Shown here one piece after another: positions 24,894-33,504 of a stretch of 64,000 nucleotides of DNA; position 1 is the first letter of the stretch, and every line of letters begins with the position of its first letter. The position numbers and the translations under genes were made by a program. Where the stretch lies: positions 1 through 64,000 of the forward strand of contig JBBQWV010000008.1 in the NCBI GenBank assembly GCA_038210275.1, given 5' to 3'. Origin of the DNA: PALSA-1296 sp038210275 (GTDB lineage: Bacteria > Bacteroidota > Ignavibacteria > Palsa-1295). The notes below the pieces were generated by a model. The model saw only the letters and a list, made by a program, of their open reading frames with translations. It searched no databases and was not told the origin of the DNA.

Positions 24894-26399
24894 ATGATCG
24901 AACTAGATACCAGAGAAGATTACGGCGCACAAATTAAAGTTGTGGGCATTGGCGGCGGAGGATCGAATGCAGTGAATGCAATGATAGACCGCGGACTTGT
25001 CGGCGTTGAATTCTGTGTGTTTAATACAGATATGCAGGCGCTGAAGCAAAGCCAAGCCTCAATAAAATTGCAGATCGGAAAAAATCTTACACGCGGACTC
25101 GGCGCGGGAGCCGATCCATCCGTCGGAAGACGCGCAGTGGATGAAGATGCCGAACAGATCGCAAGCATTCTTGCAGGCAATGACATGGTCTTTGTCACTG
25201 CCGGAATGGGCGGCGGCACAGGCACTGGCGGAGCGGCTAAGATTGCGCAGATCGCCAAGGCACAAGGTTCGCTTGTTGTTGGTATAGTGACGCGTCCATT
25301 TTCATTCGAGGGCAAACGTCGCTTGAAGCAAGCAGAAGAAGGCATCGAAGAGCTTCGTAAGAATGTCGATACGCTGATCGTTATTCCGAATCAGAAATTA
25401 CTTGCACTCGTTGGCGCAAATACATCGCTGCTTGATGGCTTTGAGATCGCGAATCAAGTTCTCTATAATGCAACGCGTGGCATAAGCGAGCTTATCACTC
25501 GTCATGGATATATCAATGTTGATTTTGCTGACGTTCGCACGATCATGAGCGACATGGGTGATGCCATCATGGGTGCAGGAATGGCGATGGGCGAGCACCG
25601 CGCTGCTATCGCAGCTGAGTCTGCAATAAGCTCTCCGCTTCTTGAAGGTGTTTCAATTCAAGGTGCACAAGGCGTGCTGGTGAATATCACCGGAGGCAAA
25701 TCAATGACACTTCTCGAAGTTAGCGAAGCTACGCAGATCATTCATGATGCAGCAGGAGATGATGCAAATATTATCTTCGGCGCTGTGCTTGATGAATCAA
25801 TGACTGATGAGATCATGGTAACGGTGATCGCAACGGGATTTAATAATAAGCCAACATTCACAGGGCTATCTTATCCCGGTGAAGAGAAATCGAATATTCC
25901 GTATATCTCTGCTGAAGAAGTTCTCGGAGCCAAACGCGCACCGAGAGTTGAGAGAATGACAGCACCGATGACGATGGATGAATACGAAGAGCGTAAACTT
26001 ATACTTGCAAACGAAGGTAGTCACATGGAAGCGCGAGTCGCAGAACCTGAAATTTCTCTACCAAAGGTTGAAAGGATGTCACATCGGGGCACACTACCTG
26101 AGCGTGAGGAGAATGGTAATGCATTTGAGCGTCTTTCTAATGGTGCATTCCGTGCATCGACTCCGGTGCGATTAACGCCAACGAGTGAAATGAATCACGT
26201 TCCGAGCGGACCACGCGATCTGAAGGAATTCGATACTCCTGCATATCTCAGGCGAGGCATAACACTTCCCTCTATCGAAGAGCAGGAAGATGCGGCAAAT
26301 GAGCCAGTGATGGCAGGTGGAGAGTCTAATGAGCCTGTAATGCAGCAATCAAGACCAAGGGACGATAGACCTACGTTCTTGAGAAAAATCATGGATTAA
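24894..26399 (+). CDS. ftsZ: Cell division GTPase FtsZ, with two C-terminal peptide motifs
   Basis: The 501-residue tubulin homologue forms the Z-ring. Motifs are VVGIGGGGSNAVNAM, AGMGGGTGTGGAAKIA (tubulin signature), NVDFADVRTIM (T7 loop) and the GTPase C-domain ending near TGFNNKPTF. A long variable linker (about 335-445) follows, and then DTPAYLRRG (447-455) and DRPTFLRKIMD (491-501). Both resemble the conserved C-terminal peptide (D-x-P-x-F/Y-L-R-R/K) that binds FtsA and other partners. A typical FtsZ has one. The RBS AAGGAG is clear at about 24881. It is the last dcw gene. Confidence 0.96.
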   Translation: MIELDTREDYGAQIKVVGIGGGGSNAVNAMIDRGLVGVEFCVFNTDMQALKQSQASIKLQIGKNLTRGLGAGADPSVGRRAVDEDAEQIASILAGNDMVFVTAGMGGGTGTGGAAKIAQIAKAQGSLVVGIVTRPFSFEGKRRLKQAEEGIEELRKNVDTLIVIPNQKLLALVGANTSLLDGFEIANQVLYNATRGISELITRHGYINVDFADVRTIMSDMGDAIMGAGMAMGEHRAAIAAESAISSPLLEGVSIQGAQGVLVNITGGKSMTLLEVSEATQIIHDAAGDDANIIFGAVLDESMTDEIMVTVIATGFNNKPTFTGLSYPGEEKSNIPYISAEEVLGAKRAPRVERMTAPMTMDEYEERKLILANEGSHMEARVAEPEISLPKVERMSHRGTLPEREENGNAFERLSNGAFRASTPVRLTPTSEMNHVPSGPRDLKEFDTPAYLRRGITLPSIEEQEDAANEPVMAGGESNEPVMQQSRPRDDRPTFLRKIMD

Positions 26400-26495
26400 T
26401 GAGAAATTCTGACAAAATTTCCAATTATTGAACTTTTACACTTGTTTGGGCTGTTATGAGCGTCCAATTTTAGAAAGAGTAAGGATTACAGAAAA

Positions 26496-26648
26496 ATGAA
26501 AAGGACATTCCAACCCAGCCGCCGCAAACGTGCAAATAAGCATGGTTTTCGTGCTCGTATGGCTACAGCAAACGGTCGCCGCGTTCTTGCTAATCGTCGT
26601 GCCAAAGGACGTCGTAAGCTTACGACCAGCGACGAAAGCCGCGGGTAG
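26496..26648 (+). CDS. rpmH: 50S ribosomal protein L34
   Basis: The 50-residue, very basic protein begins MKRTFQPSRRKRANKHGFRA and continues RMATANGRRVLANRRAKGRRKL, the L34 consensus. Length is normal, with a short C-terminal tail TTSDESRG. It belongs to the large ribosomal subunit. It lies about 100 bases after ftsZ and before rnpA, and a terminator separates it from rnpA. In many bacteria rpmH lies near dnaA, but no dnaA is in view. Confidence 0.97.
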   Translation: MKRTFQPSRRKRANKHGFRARMATANGRRVLANRRAKGRRKLTTSDESRG

Positions 26649-26678
26649 GACTTTCATATAAGTCCGTAGGTTTTGATA

Positions 26679-26711
26679 AGAGTCCGCCTTGGCGGACTCT
26701 TTCGTTTTTTT
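26679..26711 (+). terminator. Hairpin/terminator between rpmH and rnpA
   Basis: AGAGTCCGC-CTTG-GCGGACTCT is a perfect 9-base stem followed by TTCGTTTTTTT. It ends just before the rnpA RBS (AGGGCAGCAG), so it probably limits the amount of rnpA transcript relative to rpmH. Confidence 0.75.
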
Positions 26712-26721
26712 AGGGCAGCAG

Positions 26722-27159
26722 ATGACTGACTTAAATACCAGAGAACCCAGAGCAAAGAATAAGATAACTACTATCCTCCTTCAAAAGGATATTGACCTCC
26801 TTTTTTCGAAAAGAAAATCTCTTGCTCGCTCCGGCTCACAGACCAAGACTCTCAGTTCTATCTATACCGTCCGCGAACTCGAAGCAAATTCCGAACCGAT
26901 TCTTTTCTTGCTCCACGCACCCAAGAGGTCAATCAAAGAAGCTCACTTGCGCAATAAACTCAAGCGATGGATGCGTGAGGCAATCAGGCAGTGCGATGAG
27001 ATAGCGGAGATATACTCGCTGCTTGCAGAAAGAAAATCACAAGTACTGATCTTGTTACGCGCAGATTTCAAACCATCAAAAGATCACGCATGGCAACAAA
27101 TCAAAGATGATATCCGTATCATAGCCGATCGCCTCATGAAAAATCTTCATAGTTCATAG
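26722..27159 (+). CDS. rnpA: Ribonuclease P protein component
   Basis: The 145-residue basic protein carries the RnpA signature HLRNKLKRWMREAIR (R-N-x-x-K-R motif) and an aromatic/hydrophobic core (ILFLLHAP, VLILLRADFKPS). It assists the RNase P RNA in cutting tRNA 5' leaders. ATG 26722 follows an acceptable RBS; an earlier in-frame codon at 26689 would extend into the terminator hairpin and is rejected. The order rpmH-rnpA-yidD is the classic one. Confidence 0.88.
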   Translation: MTDLNTREPRAKNKITTILLQKDIDLLFSKRKSLARSGSQTKTLSSIYTVRELEANSEPILFLLHAPKRSIKEAHLRNKLKRWMREAIRQCDEIAEIYSLLAERKSQVLILLRADFKPSKDHAWQQIKDDIRIIADRLMKNLHSS

Positions 27160-27179
27160 TTCACATTTCATATTTTCTC

Positions 27180-27389
27180 TTGCGAAGGATATTCACCATA
27201 ATCATCCGACTCTACCAGCAGATAATCTCCCCTCATCTCGGGAGCAATTGCCGTTTCGAGCCTACGTGCTCTGAATATATGTCACAGGCTATATCAAAAT
27301 ATGGGGTGATCAAAGGCGGTTGGATGGGCATTCGGCGCATAGGTAGATGCCATCCCTTACATCCGGGTGGCTATGACCCAGTGCCGTGA
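27180..27389 (+). CDS. yidD: Membrane protein insertion efficiency factor YidD
   Basis: The 69-residue protein has an amphipathic N-terminus (RRIFTIIIRLYQQIISPHLG) and the YidD signature SNCRFEPTCSEYMSQAISKYGVIKG...RRIGRCHPLHPGGYDPVP, including its three conserved Cys residues. It helps Sec/YidC-dependent membrane insertion. The start is TTG 27180, with no good SD. yidC normally follows, but here the next gene is a lipoprotein on the other strand, so the cluster is broken. Confidence 0.93.
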   Translation: MRRIFTIIIRLYQQIISPHLGSNCRFEPTCSEYMSQAISKYGVIKGGWMGIRRIGRCHPLHPGGYDPVP

Positions 27390-27397
27390 CTTTATTT

Positions 27398-27703
27398 CTA
27401 TTTATGCAACAACTCATCCGTTTTTCTTTTTAGCTCATTAGCTTTATCGACGGTTTCGCTGGTTCTTGTAACGGTCTTATTCGTTTTATCAATTGCATCA
27501 TTTGTTTTATCGATAATATCTTTTTTCTGTTCAGGAGTATGCGAAGTCGAAGTTGTTGATGTGGTATTTGTAGAAGAGGTATGTACTTGTGTTGGTTGTT
27601 GAACAACGACTACAGTATCAGGACCTTTCGTATCAGTCTGAGTCTTATCTTGTGAACATCCGAATAGAAGCCCTGCAAATAAAATAGGAATAAGTTTTTT
27701 CAT
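27398..27703 (-). CDS. Small Thr/Ser-rich lipoprotein
   Basis: The 101-residue product has a signal peptide with lipobox LLFGC (Cys at about residue 16), a low-complexity middle rich in Thr, Ser and Val (about 20-60), and a Lys/Asp/Thr-rich helical tail of short repeats (KTNDAIDKTNKTV). It resembles small Lpp-like or coiled-coil lipoproteins, but no family is recognised. It is convergent with yidD, 8 bases apart, and is divergent from proS. Confidence 0.6.
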   Translation of the reverse strand: MKKLIPILFAGLLFGCSQDKTQTDTKGPDTVVVVQQPTQVHTSSTNTTSTTSTSHTPEQKKDIIDKTNDAIDKTNKTVTRTSETVDKANELKRKTDELLHK

Positions 27704-27869
27704 AAACGTGAATGGATTAATAGAAACATTAAGAGAGTGATGTTAAACGGGGAGTAGTGATATAACAAGGTACTGATAACAAAGATTTGCTCATTGTATG
27801 AACGTAAAGGAACTCCCCATTACAATAATCCCTTATATCCCCTCTAAATTTTAATGACATTTTGATTTT

Positions 27870-29354
27870 ATGGCAGATGATAAATTGACGACGCGGGCGC
27901 AGGATTTCAGCGCATGGTATAACGAACTTGTTGAACGTGCACAGCTTGCCGAGCACTCTCCGGTGCGTGGCTGTATGGTAATACGTCCGAATGGCTACGG
28001 CATTTGGGAGCTGATCCAGCAGAATCTTGACAAAATGTTCAAGGATACCGGGCATGAGAATGCCTACTTTCCCCTGCTGATTCCGCAGTCGTTCATGTCC
28101 AAAGAAGCCGAACATGTTGAGGGATTTGCGCCTGAACTTGCAGTTGTCACTCATGGCGGCGGTAAGTTGCTTGAAGAGCCTCTGGTGATCCGTCCCACAT
28201 CCGAGACGATGATCTATACGATGTTTGCCAAGTGGGTGCAGGGCTACCGTGATCTGCCAATCCTGATGAATCAATGGGCGAATGTGATGCGATGGGAAAT
28301 GCGAACTCGCCTTTTCCTCCGCACAACGGAATTCCTTTGGCAGGAAGGTCATACTGCGCATGAAACTGAAGCCGAGGCAGAAGAGGAGACTCTGAAAATG
28401 CTCGGAGTCTATCGTACGTTCGCAGAAGACTTCATGGCAACGCCAGTTATCACGGGGAGGAAATCGGATAGCGAACGCTTCGCGGGTGCGTTGCGGACGT
28501 ATTGCATCGAAGCAATGATGCAGGATAATAAAGCATTGCAGGCTGGGACAAGTCATAACCTCGGTCAAAACTTTTCGAAGGCATTTGATCTCAAATTTCA
28601 AGGACGCGATGGCTCTGTGCAATATGCTTGGAATACTTCATGGGGTGTCTCGACACGTCTTGTAGGAAGTCTTATCATGGTGCATTCCGACGATGACGGA
28701 TTGGTTCTTCCTCCGAGACTTGCTCCGACTGTTGCTGTGATCGTGCCGATCTTTAAAAATGATGAAGAGAAAGTTTCTGTCATGGAAGCAGCCGATGTGA
28801 TCTTTAAAGAACTGAAATCTAAAGGATTTAGAATTAAGATTGATACCCGTGATAATATGTCGCCAGGTGCGAAATATTATGAATGGGAATTGAAGGGGGT
28901 ACCTTTTCGTATTGAGATCGGTCCGAAAGATGTGGCAAATAAAACCGTCGTTATCGTGCCGCGTGTTGCTCTCGATTCGCAAGAAGCTGCCAAACCAGGC
29001 AGAAAGCAGAAGCTATTTGTGAATATTGAAGGGCTTTGTGATAAAGTCGAAGCTCTTTCAACAGAACTTCAGTCGCAGCTTTTCAAAAATGCACTCTCCA
29101 GGCGCGAAGCGAATACCATTCGCGGAGTGAAAAGCTATGACGAGATGAAGGAAATATTCGCAAAAGGAGAAGGCGCATTCGTCTATGCCGGATGGAATGG
29201 CGATCCGGCAACCGAGGCGAAAGTTAAAGAAGAGACGAAAGCAACGATACGCGTCATTCCTGATGCCGAATTTCGAAGCGAAACTGCTCCGGAAAAATGC
29301 CTCATCTCCGGTGAACCCGCGAAGCATGAAGTGATCTGGGCAAAGGCGTATTAA
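27870..29354 (+). CDS. proS: Prolyl-tRNA synthetase, archaeal/eukaryotic-like (type 3) form
   Basis: The 494-residue class II synthetase charges tRNA-Pro. Motifs are RGCMVIRPNGYGIWE, PTSETMIYTMFAKWVQ (motif 2 region), RTTEFLWQEGHTAHET, GTSHNLGQNFSKAFDLKFQ and VIVPIF, and it ends in a C-terminal zinc-like region (about 455-494, KCLISGE). The ProRS type lacks the INS editing domain of typical bacterial ProRS and is normal in Bacteroidota and Thermus. The start is ATG 27870. A frame on the opposite strand (27729-28622) is a shadow. Confidence 0.93.
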   Translation: MADDKLTTRAQDFSAWYNELVERAQLAEHSPVRGCMVIRPNGYGIWELIQQNLDKMFKDTGHENAYFPLLIPQSFMSKEAEHVEGFAPELAVVTHGGGKLLEEPLVIRPTSETMIYTMFAKWVQGYRDLPILMNQWANVMRWEMRTRLFLRTTEFLWQEGHTAHETEAEAEEETLKMLGVYRTFAEDFMATPVITGRKSDSERFAGALRTYCIEAMMQDNKALQAGTSHNLGQNFSKAFDLKFQGRDGSVQYAWNTSWGVSTRLVGSLIMVHSDDDGLVLPPRLAPTVAVIVPIFKNDEEKVSVMEAADVIFKELKSKGFRIKIDTRDNMSPGAKYYEWELKGVPFRIEIGPKDVANKTVVIVPRVALDSQEAAKPGRKQKLFVNIEGLCDKVEALSTELQSQLFKNALSRREANTIRGVKSYDEMKEIFAKGEGAFVYAGWNGDPATEAKVKEETKATIRVIPDAEFRSETAPEKCLISGEPAKHEVIWAKAY

Positions 29355-29456
29355 AAAGCGAAATAAAGGTAACAATTTCATAATAAACTATTGGAATCCG
29401 ACTCTCGTTTTGGATACGTAACCTCCCCTAGTATACTATAACAACAACTACTCTAT

Positions 29457-30308
29457 ATGAAAAAAAATATTTCTATCATTCTTTCTTCCCTTGCATTCTT
29501 ATTTGTTTTCGGCTGTAAAGGCGGCGCCGGAGATCAGGCACAGAATAACACCATCACTGTCAAGGGTTCTGATACTATGGTGCAGCTTGCTCAGGTATGG
29601 GCAGAGAAATATATGGCTGTTCACAAAGATATTCAAATTCAGGTTACAGGCGGTGGCTCCGGCACTGGGATCAGCTCGCTTATCAATGGCACAACGGATT
29701 TGTGTAACGCAAGCCGTCCGATGAAAGAAGCGGAAAAAAAACAGCTTCTGGATAAATATAAAGTGTCGGTAACAGAAACCGTCGTTGCCCGTGATGGCAT
29801 TACTATCTATCTTAACCCTGCTAATCATGTGAAAGAATTATCTTTTGATCAACTGAAGAAAATATATTTGGGTGAGGTCACAAACTGGAAGGATGTCGGC
29901 GGTAACGATGCCCCTATCATTCTTTACGGACGAGAGAATTCTTCAGGTACTTATTCATTTTTTAAAGAGCACGTTCTGGAGAATAAAGATTTTACTAATG
30001 CTCTTCAAGCCATGCCCGGTACGGCAGCTGTCGTGAATGCCGTAAAAAAAGATGTGAATGGTATTGGTTATGGCGGAGCCGGTTATGCTAAAGAAATTAA
30101 GGAAGCTCCGATCAAGAAAGATGCAAATAGTCCGGCGTTACTTCCTATCAAGGAAAATATCGATAATAACAGCTATCCCTTAAGCCGCAATCTTTACATT
30201 TATACTGCCAAACCTCCCGAAGGAAATATCAAAGTCTATATTGACTGGATCCTTTCAGCAGAAGGTCAGAAGGTCGTAACAGATCAGGGCTATTTCCCAG
30301 TAAAATAA
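29457..30308 (+). CDS. pstS: Phosphate ABC transporter substrate-binding lipoprotein PstS
   Basis: The 283-residue protein has lipobox FVFGC (Cys at about residue 20), then ITVKGSDTMVQLAQVWAEKY, VTGGGSGTGISSLINGTTDLCNASRPM (phosphate-binding loops), YGRENSSGTYSFFKEHVL and WILSAEGQKVV. This is the PstS-like PBP2 family. It would deliver phosphate to PstCAB, but no such genes adjoin it. The next gene (minus strand) ends 2 bases away. It is well conserved. Confidence 0.9.
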   Translation: MKKNISIILSSLAFLFVFGCKGGAGDQAQNNTITVKGSDTMVQLAQVWAEKYMAVHKDIQIQVTGGGSGTGISSLINGTTDLCNASRPMKEAEKKQLLDKYKVSVTETVVARDGITIYLNPANHVKELSFDQLKKIYLGEVTNWKDVGGNDAPIILYGRENSSGTYSFFKEHVLENKDFTNALQAMPGTAAVVNAVKKDVNGIGYGGAGYAKEIKEAPIKKDANSPALLPIKENIDNNSYPLSRNLYIYTAKPPEGNIKVYIDWILSAEGQKVVTDQGYFPVK

Positions 30309-30310
30309 TT

Positions 30311-32086
30311 TTATTTACTGACGACCATCGATTTTATTACTGTGCCTTCTGGTGTAGTGAATTTGTAGTAATATGTGCCGCTTACAAAATCTTTAGCGTT
30401 CAGTCTGATAAAATGCATTCCGATTTCTTCGTTACGGTCAACGAGCGTTGTCATCTTTTTGCCAAGTTCGTTAAACACTTCCAGCGTGACGTGCTCGGAT
30501 TTTGTCACTGAAAAGCTGATTGTGGTGGAGTTCGAAAACGGGTTGGGATGATTAGATACAGAATATTCTTCACCATAAAGATTTCCGCTCACTCCGGCAG
30601 AAGTGCCGATCTCAAATGAATCGGATTGGACAAAAACATCCGGTTTAATAGTGCTTGTAACGCGGATAAAACATTTTGGATAGTATCCGGTCTTCGGAGT
30701 ATTCGACCAAGTGGTTGAAACGATCTCAGGAGCAACAGTTTGAATCTTATTCCAAGTAGTACCCGCATCGGTAGAAACAGTTACATCAACCGATGTTTTC
30801 GTGTTGCCTGTCTGCGCCCAGGAGATCAGCACCGGCAAGTCATTCCCGATCTGTTTGAGATGTGCGACCCCATTCAACGTTAATCCGCCAATCGCATAAG
30901 TTTTTACACTATCAATAACTTTGGTGGAGGATGTATCTAATGCCGCCGGATTACCTGCTGAATCAAGAACGACGATCCACAGATCATGATTGCCATCGGA
31001 AGTCTGATCTGTTCCTCCGGCAACAATAAATTGTTTGCCGTGCTGCATCACGTCATACGCCCATGTTGTATCACCATAAGTTTTCTGCCATTGCAGCGTA
31101 CCTTTTTTATCGGACTTGACAACATAGAGATGAGTGTTGTTGGAGCCCGGCTTTACAGAATATCCTGCCATGACGTACCCGCTATCGGATGACTGAATGC
31201 CACCGTATGCTTCGCAGATATCTATATTATAATGCTTATCAAGAACCGGCGTACCTGTGGTATCAACGACAAGAAGCCAGAAAGAATTGACGCTGGAAAA
31301 ATCTCCGGATGATCCGAAAAAAGCATAATTGTCTTCGGCAGTCACTGCAACATCGTATGGCGAGTCACTATATGATGGGTCGCTACCATAAGTTTTCTGC
31401 CAAAGCATTTTACCTGCAGTATCAACACGGACAGCATAAAATTTTTCACGATTGTTTGGAGTTGTATGCCCGAGCAAAATACATCCATTATCTCTGGTAA
31501 CTGCGGCTGTATGTGAGTGTTCAGGGGTGGTTGGTCCACCGTATGTTTTTTCCCAAACTTTATTAAAATTTTTGTCGAGTTTTTGCAGGATCATGTCACC
31601 ATTTGGATCGCCATCGGAATCTGTATGACCGCTCCAATAGTAATTCCCGTCGGGCAATTCCTTAAACCAATGAGCATGATCGGACTTTGCATAGTTCACT
31701 TCAATCTTTTTGACGACTCTTCCAACAGAATCGATCTTATACATCAGAGCTTCTTCTGTTCCTGAGTTTTGCACTCCACTATATCCGGCAAGGAGTGCAC
31801 CGTTATCTTTCGTCGGTTCGACTGACCATAAAAAATCAACATCGGGATTTCCATAAGCAGAATCCCATAAAGGCTCGCCGGTTCTATCAAAGCGCATAAC
31901 CCAATAATCGGTATTTCCTGCTCCCTTCGAATCAGTCTGACCGGCGACAATAAATCCACCATCTTTTGTGGGTTTGATCCTATACCCATACTGATTTCCG
32001 GGACCGCCATAATGATGCATCCCCACTTGGGCAAGCAAAATAGTTGGGAAAATGAGCAAAAATATGGCAACAGAGAATTTTTTCAT
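30311..32086 (-). CDS. Secreted T9SS-exported repeat protein
   Basis: The 591-residue product has a signal peptide ending in LLAQ, then repeats with the pattern 'D-G-G-x-x-V-A-G' and 'W-x-x-x-Y-G' (TKDGGFIVAGQTDSK, TKDNGALLAGYSG, TRDNGCILLGHT, WQKTYGD). These resemble bacterial beta-propeller 'delta-60'/SBBP-like repeats. A fibronectin-like region follows (VDVTVSTDAGTTWNKI) and a T9SS C-terminal sorting domain (YSVSNHPNPFSNSTTISF...GTYYYKFTTPEG). Start ATG 32086 lies 25 bases after the -7 box at 32111-32118. An ATG at 32113 would lie inside it. It is probably cell-surface; the specific role is unknown. Confidence 0.8.
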   Translation of the reverse strand: MKKFSVAIFLLIFPTILLAQVGMHHYGGPGNQYGYRIKPTKDGGFIVAGQTDSKGAGNTDYWVMRFDRTGEPLWDSAYGNPDVDFLWSVEPTKDNGALLAGYSGVQNSGTEEALMYKIDSVGRVVKKIEVNYAKSDHAHWFKELPDGNYYWSGHTDSDGDPNGDMILQKLDKNFNKVWEKTYGGPTTPEHSHTAAVTRDNGCILLGHTTPNNREKFYAVRVDTAGKMLWQKTYGSDPSYSDSPYDVAVTAEDNYAFFGSSGDFSSVNSFWLLVVDTTGTPVLDKHYNIDICEAYGGIQSSDSGYVMAGYSVKPGSNNTHLYVVKSDKKGTLQWQKTYGDTTWAYDVMQHGKQFIVAGGTDQTSDGNHDLWIVVLDSAGNPAALDTSSTKVIDSVKTYAIGGLTLNGVAHLKQIGNDLPVLISWAQTGNTKTSVDVTVSTDAGTTWNKIQTVAPEIVSTTWSNTPKTGYYPKCFIRVTSTIKPDVFVQSDSFEIGTSAGVSGNLYGEEYSVSNHPNPFSNSTTISFSVTKSEHVTLEVFNELGKKMTTLVDRNEEIGMHFIRLNAKDFVSGTYYYKFTTPEGTVIKSMVVSK

Positions 32087-32110
32087 AATGACAAGTAGAA
32101 GTTTATCATA

Positions 32111-32118
32111 CAAAGATA
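32111..32118 (-). promoter_or_regulatory. Bacteroidota -7 element for the T9SS gene at 30311-32086
   Basis: Read on the minus strand, 32118-32111 is TATCTTTG. Transcription would start near 32104, some 18 bases before ATG 32086. No clear TTG was found at the -33 distance. Confidence 0.5.
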
Positions 32119-32225
32119 CCGATTTTACAGGGTTGTTTCAGTAATTACGAGGATTGAATGCTCATGCGATTACGTTGATAACCCTTCTCAAAATATGCTT
32201 TTGAAAACAATTTTCTTGATTCTTT

Positions 32226-33116
32226 ATGCCTCTATTCCGTCGCTGGTTTTCTATACTTTTATTTGTTCCGCTTATCGCTTCTTGTTCTAAAGAAAAGGAA
32301 GAGCCGAAAAGAGTTGAGCCTGCTATTGTGAAAAAAGATAGTATAAAGGTGCAAAAAAATGCGGCAAGGAAAATTCTTACGGGGAATGGACTTTACTCTT
32401 TTGATACCTTGAGTGGTGCACAGTCGCTTGCTGACTTATCAGCAGAGCTTGGAGCAAAGAAAATGTTTATCCTCTTCAAGATCAATCGCCGCGATCTTAA
32501 GCACTTAAAAGAAAAAGATGTTCTTGCTCTTCCGAATTCTGATGACAGCGAGATGACCTATTCTCCTTTTCCGTTGCAGATGCAAGGTCTGGACTCTGTT
32601 CGGAAAATAATAATCGTATCTCGTAAAGTGCAGGCTTTTGGAGCATACGAGAATGGAAAATTAGTAAAATGGGGACCGACAAGCACCGGAAAAAAATCCA
32701 CACCGACACCGGAAGGACTCTTCCATACAAACTGGAAATCGAAAGAAACGCATAGTACCGTTGATGAAGCTTGGGTATTGAAATGGTACTTTAATCTTGA
32801 TAATCTTGAAGGTGTATCGCTTCATGAATATGACCTTCCCGGTTATCCGGTAAGCCATAGCTGCGTTCGCTTACTTGCTGAGGATGCGGAGTGGATCTAT
32901 AATTGGGCAGAACAATGGAAGCTCTCACCTGATAGAAAAATTGTTGCGGAAAATGGTACCCCTGTTATTGTGTTTGGGGATTATGCATACGGGAAAACTC
33001 CGCCATGGAAAAAATTGATCACAGATGAACATGCCTCTGATGTTTCAGAAGAAACACTGAAAGAAATTCTTGGAAAATATCTGCCCGAAAAGAAAGTGCA
33101 ACTATCTTCGCATTAG
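32226..33116 (+). CDS. L,D-transpeptidase (YkuD) lipoprotein
   Basis: The 296-residue protein has lipobox LIASC (Cys at about residue 20), a charged linker, a region rich in Leu/Lys (about 55-110), and a YkuD domain (about 125-250). The catalytic motif is H200-x10-H211-S-C213-V-R215. The usual motif is SHGCxR; here Gly is Ser, as in some Bacteroidota YkuD proteins. The family forms 3-3 cross-links or attaches proteins to peptidoglycan in the periplasm. The preceding VSRKVQAFGAYENGKLVKWGPTSTG matches the domain start. It is divergent from the T9SS gene. Confidence 0.85.
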   Translation: MPLFRRWFSILLFVPLIASCSKEKEEPKRVEPAIVKKDSIKVQKNAARKILTGNGLYSFDTLSGAQSLADLSAELGAKKMFILFKINRRDLKHLKEKDVLALPNSDDSEMTYSPFPLQMQGLDSVRKIIIVSRKVQAFGAYENGKLVKWGPTSTGKKSTPTPEGLFHTNWKSKETHSTVDEAWVLKWYFNLDNLEGVSLHEYDLPGYPVSHSCVRLLAEDAEWIYNWAEQWKLSPDRKIVAENGTPVIVFGDYAYGKTPPWKKLITDEHASDVSEETLKEILGKYLPEKKVQLSSH

Positions 33117-33242
33117 AATTATTTATACTATTGCTATTTTTTTCTTACTTCTGACATCTCTCCAAACTTTGGTATAGAAAATGCATAGGTTTAGTTAACC
33201 CCCACATAAATATTATTTTAATCTAACTTGTAACTTAAATTT

Positions 33243-33434
33243 ATGGAAAATATTATGGAAGAACCTCAGAACATCAAGATCCCACCGCCTGAATCACGCG
33301 GCAATGCAATGGTACTTATTTGGAAGTGTACTAACTGCGGGAATATCTTTCATCTTGATAATACTATCCTACCGGAAACCTGCCCAAGTTGCGGAAAGCC
33401 TAAAGAATTTTTCGAGCAGGTGATCGAAGATTAG
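33243..33434 (+). CDS. Small zinc-ribbon/rubredoxin-like protein
   Basis: The 63-residue protein carries two knuckles, C-T-N-C-G and C-P-S-C-G-x-P, separated by 20 residues, followed by a helical tail (KEFFEQVIED). This is the layout of a rubredoxin-like domain as at the C-terminus of rubrerythrin, binding one iron or zinc. The start may be ATG 33243 or ATG 33255. Function is unknown; it could be an electron carrier. No rubrerythrin gene is adjacent. Confidence 0.65.
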   Translation: MENIMEEPQNIKIPPPESRGNAMVLIWKCTNCGNIFHLDNTILPETCPSCGKPKEFFEQVIED

Positions 33435-33504
33435 TCTGCATATTTAATATTGCTCACGAAGAAGTTCTGATACTTCGCTGATCACAGCAGATGCTATTGG
33501 AAAA

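Noticed and set aside
26400..26495. Possible replication origin next to rpmH
   Set aside because: No dnaA, gyrB or repeated DnaA boxes (TTATCCACA type) are visible; only a poor partial match near 26432.
26689..26721. Upstream extension of rnpA
   Set aside because: The extra codons lie in the terminator hairpin after rpmH; ATG 26722 has an RBS.
27729..28622. A 297-codon open frame on the minus strand opposite proS
   Set aside because: It mirrors the well-conserved proS gene and its translation (many Cys, His, Phe) looks like antisense noise.
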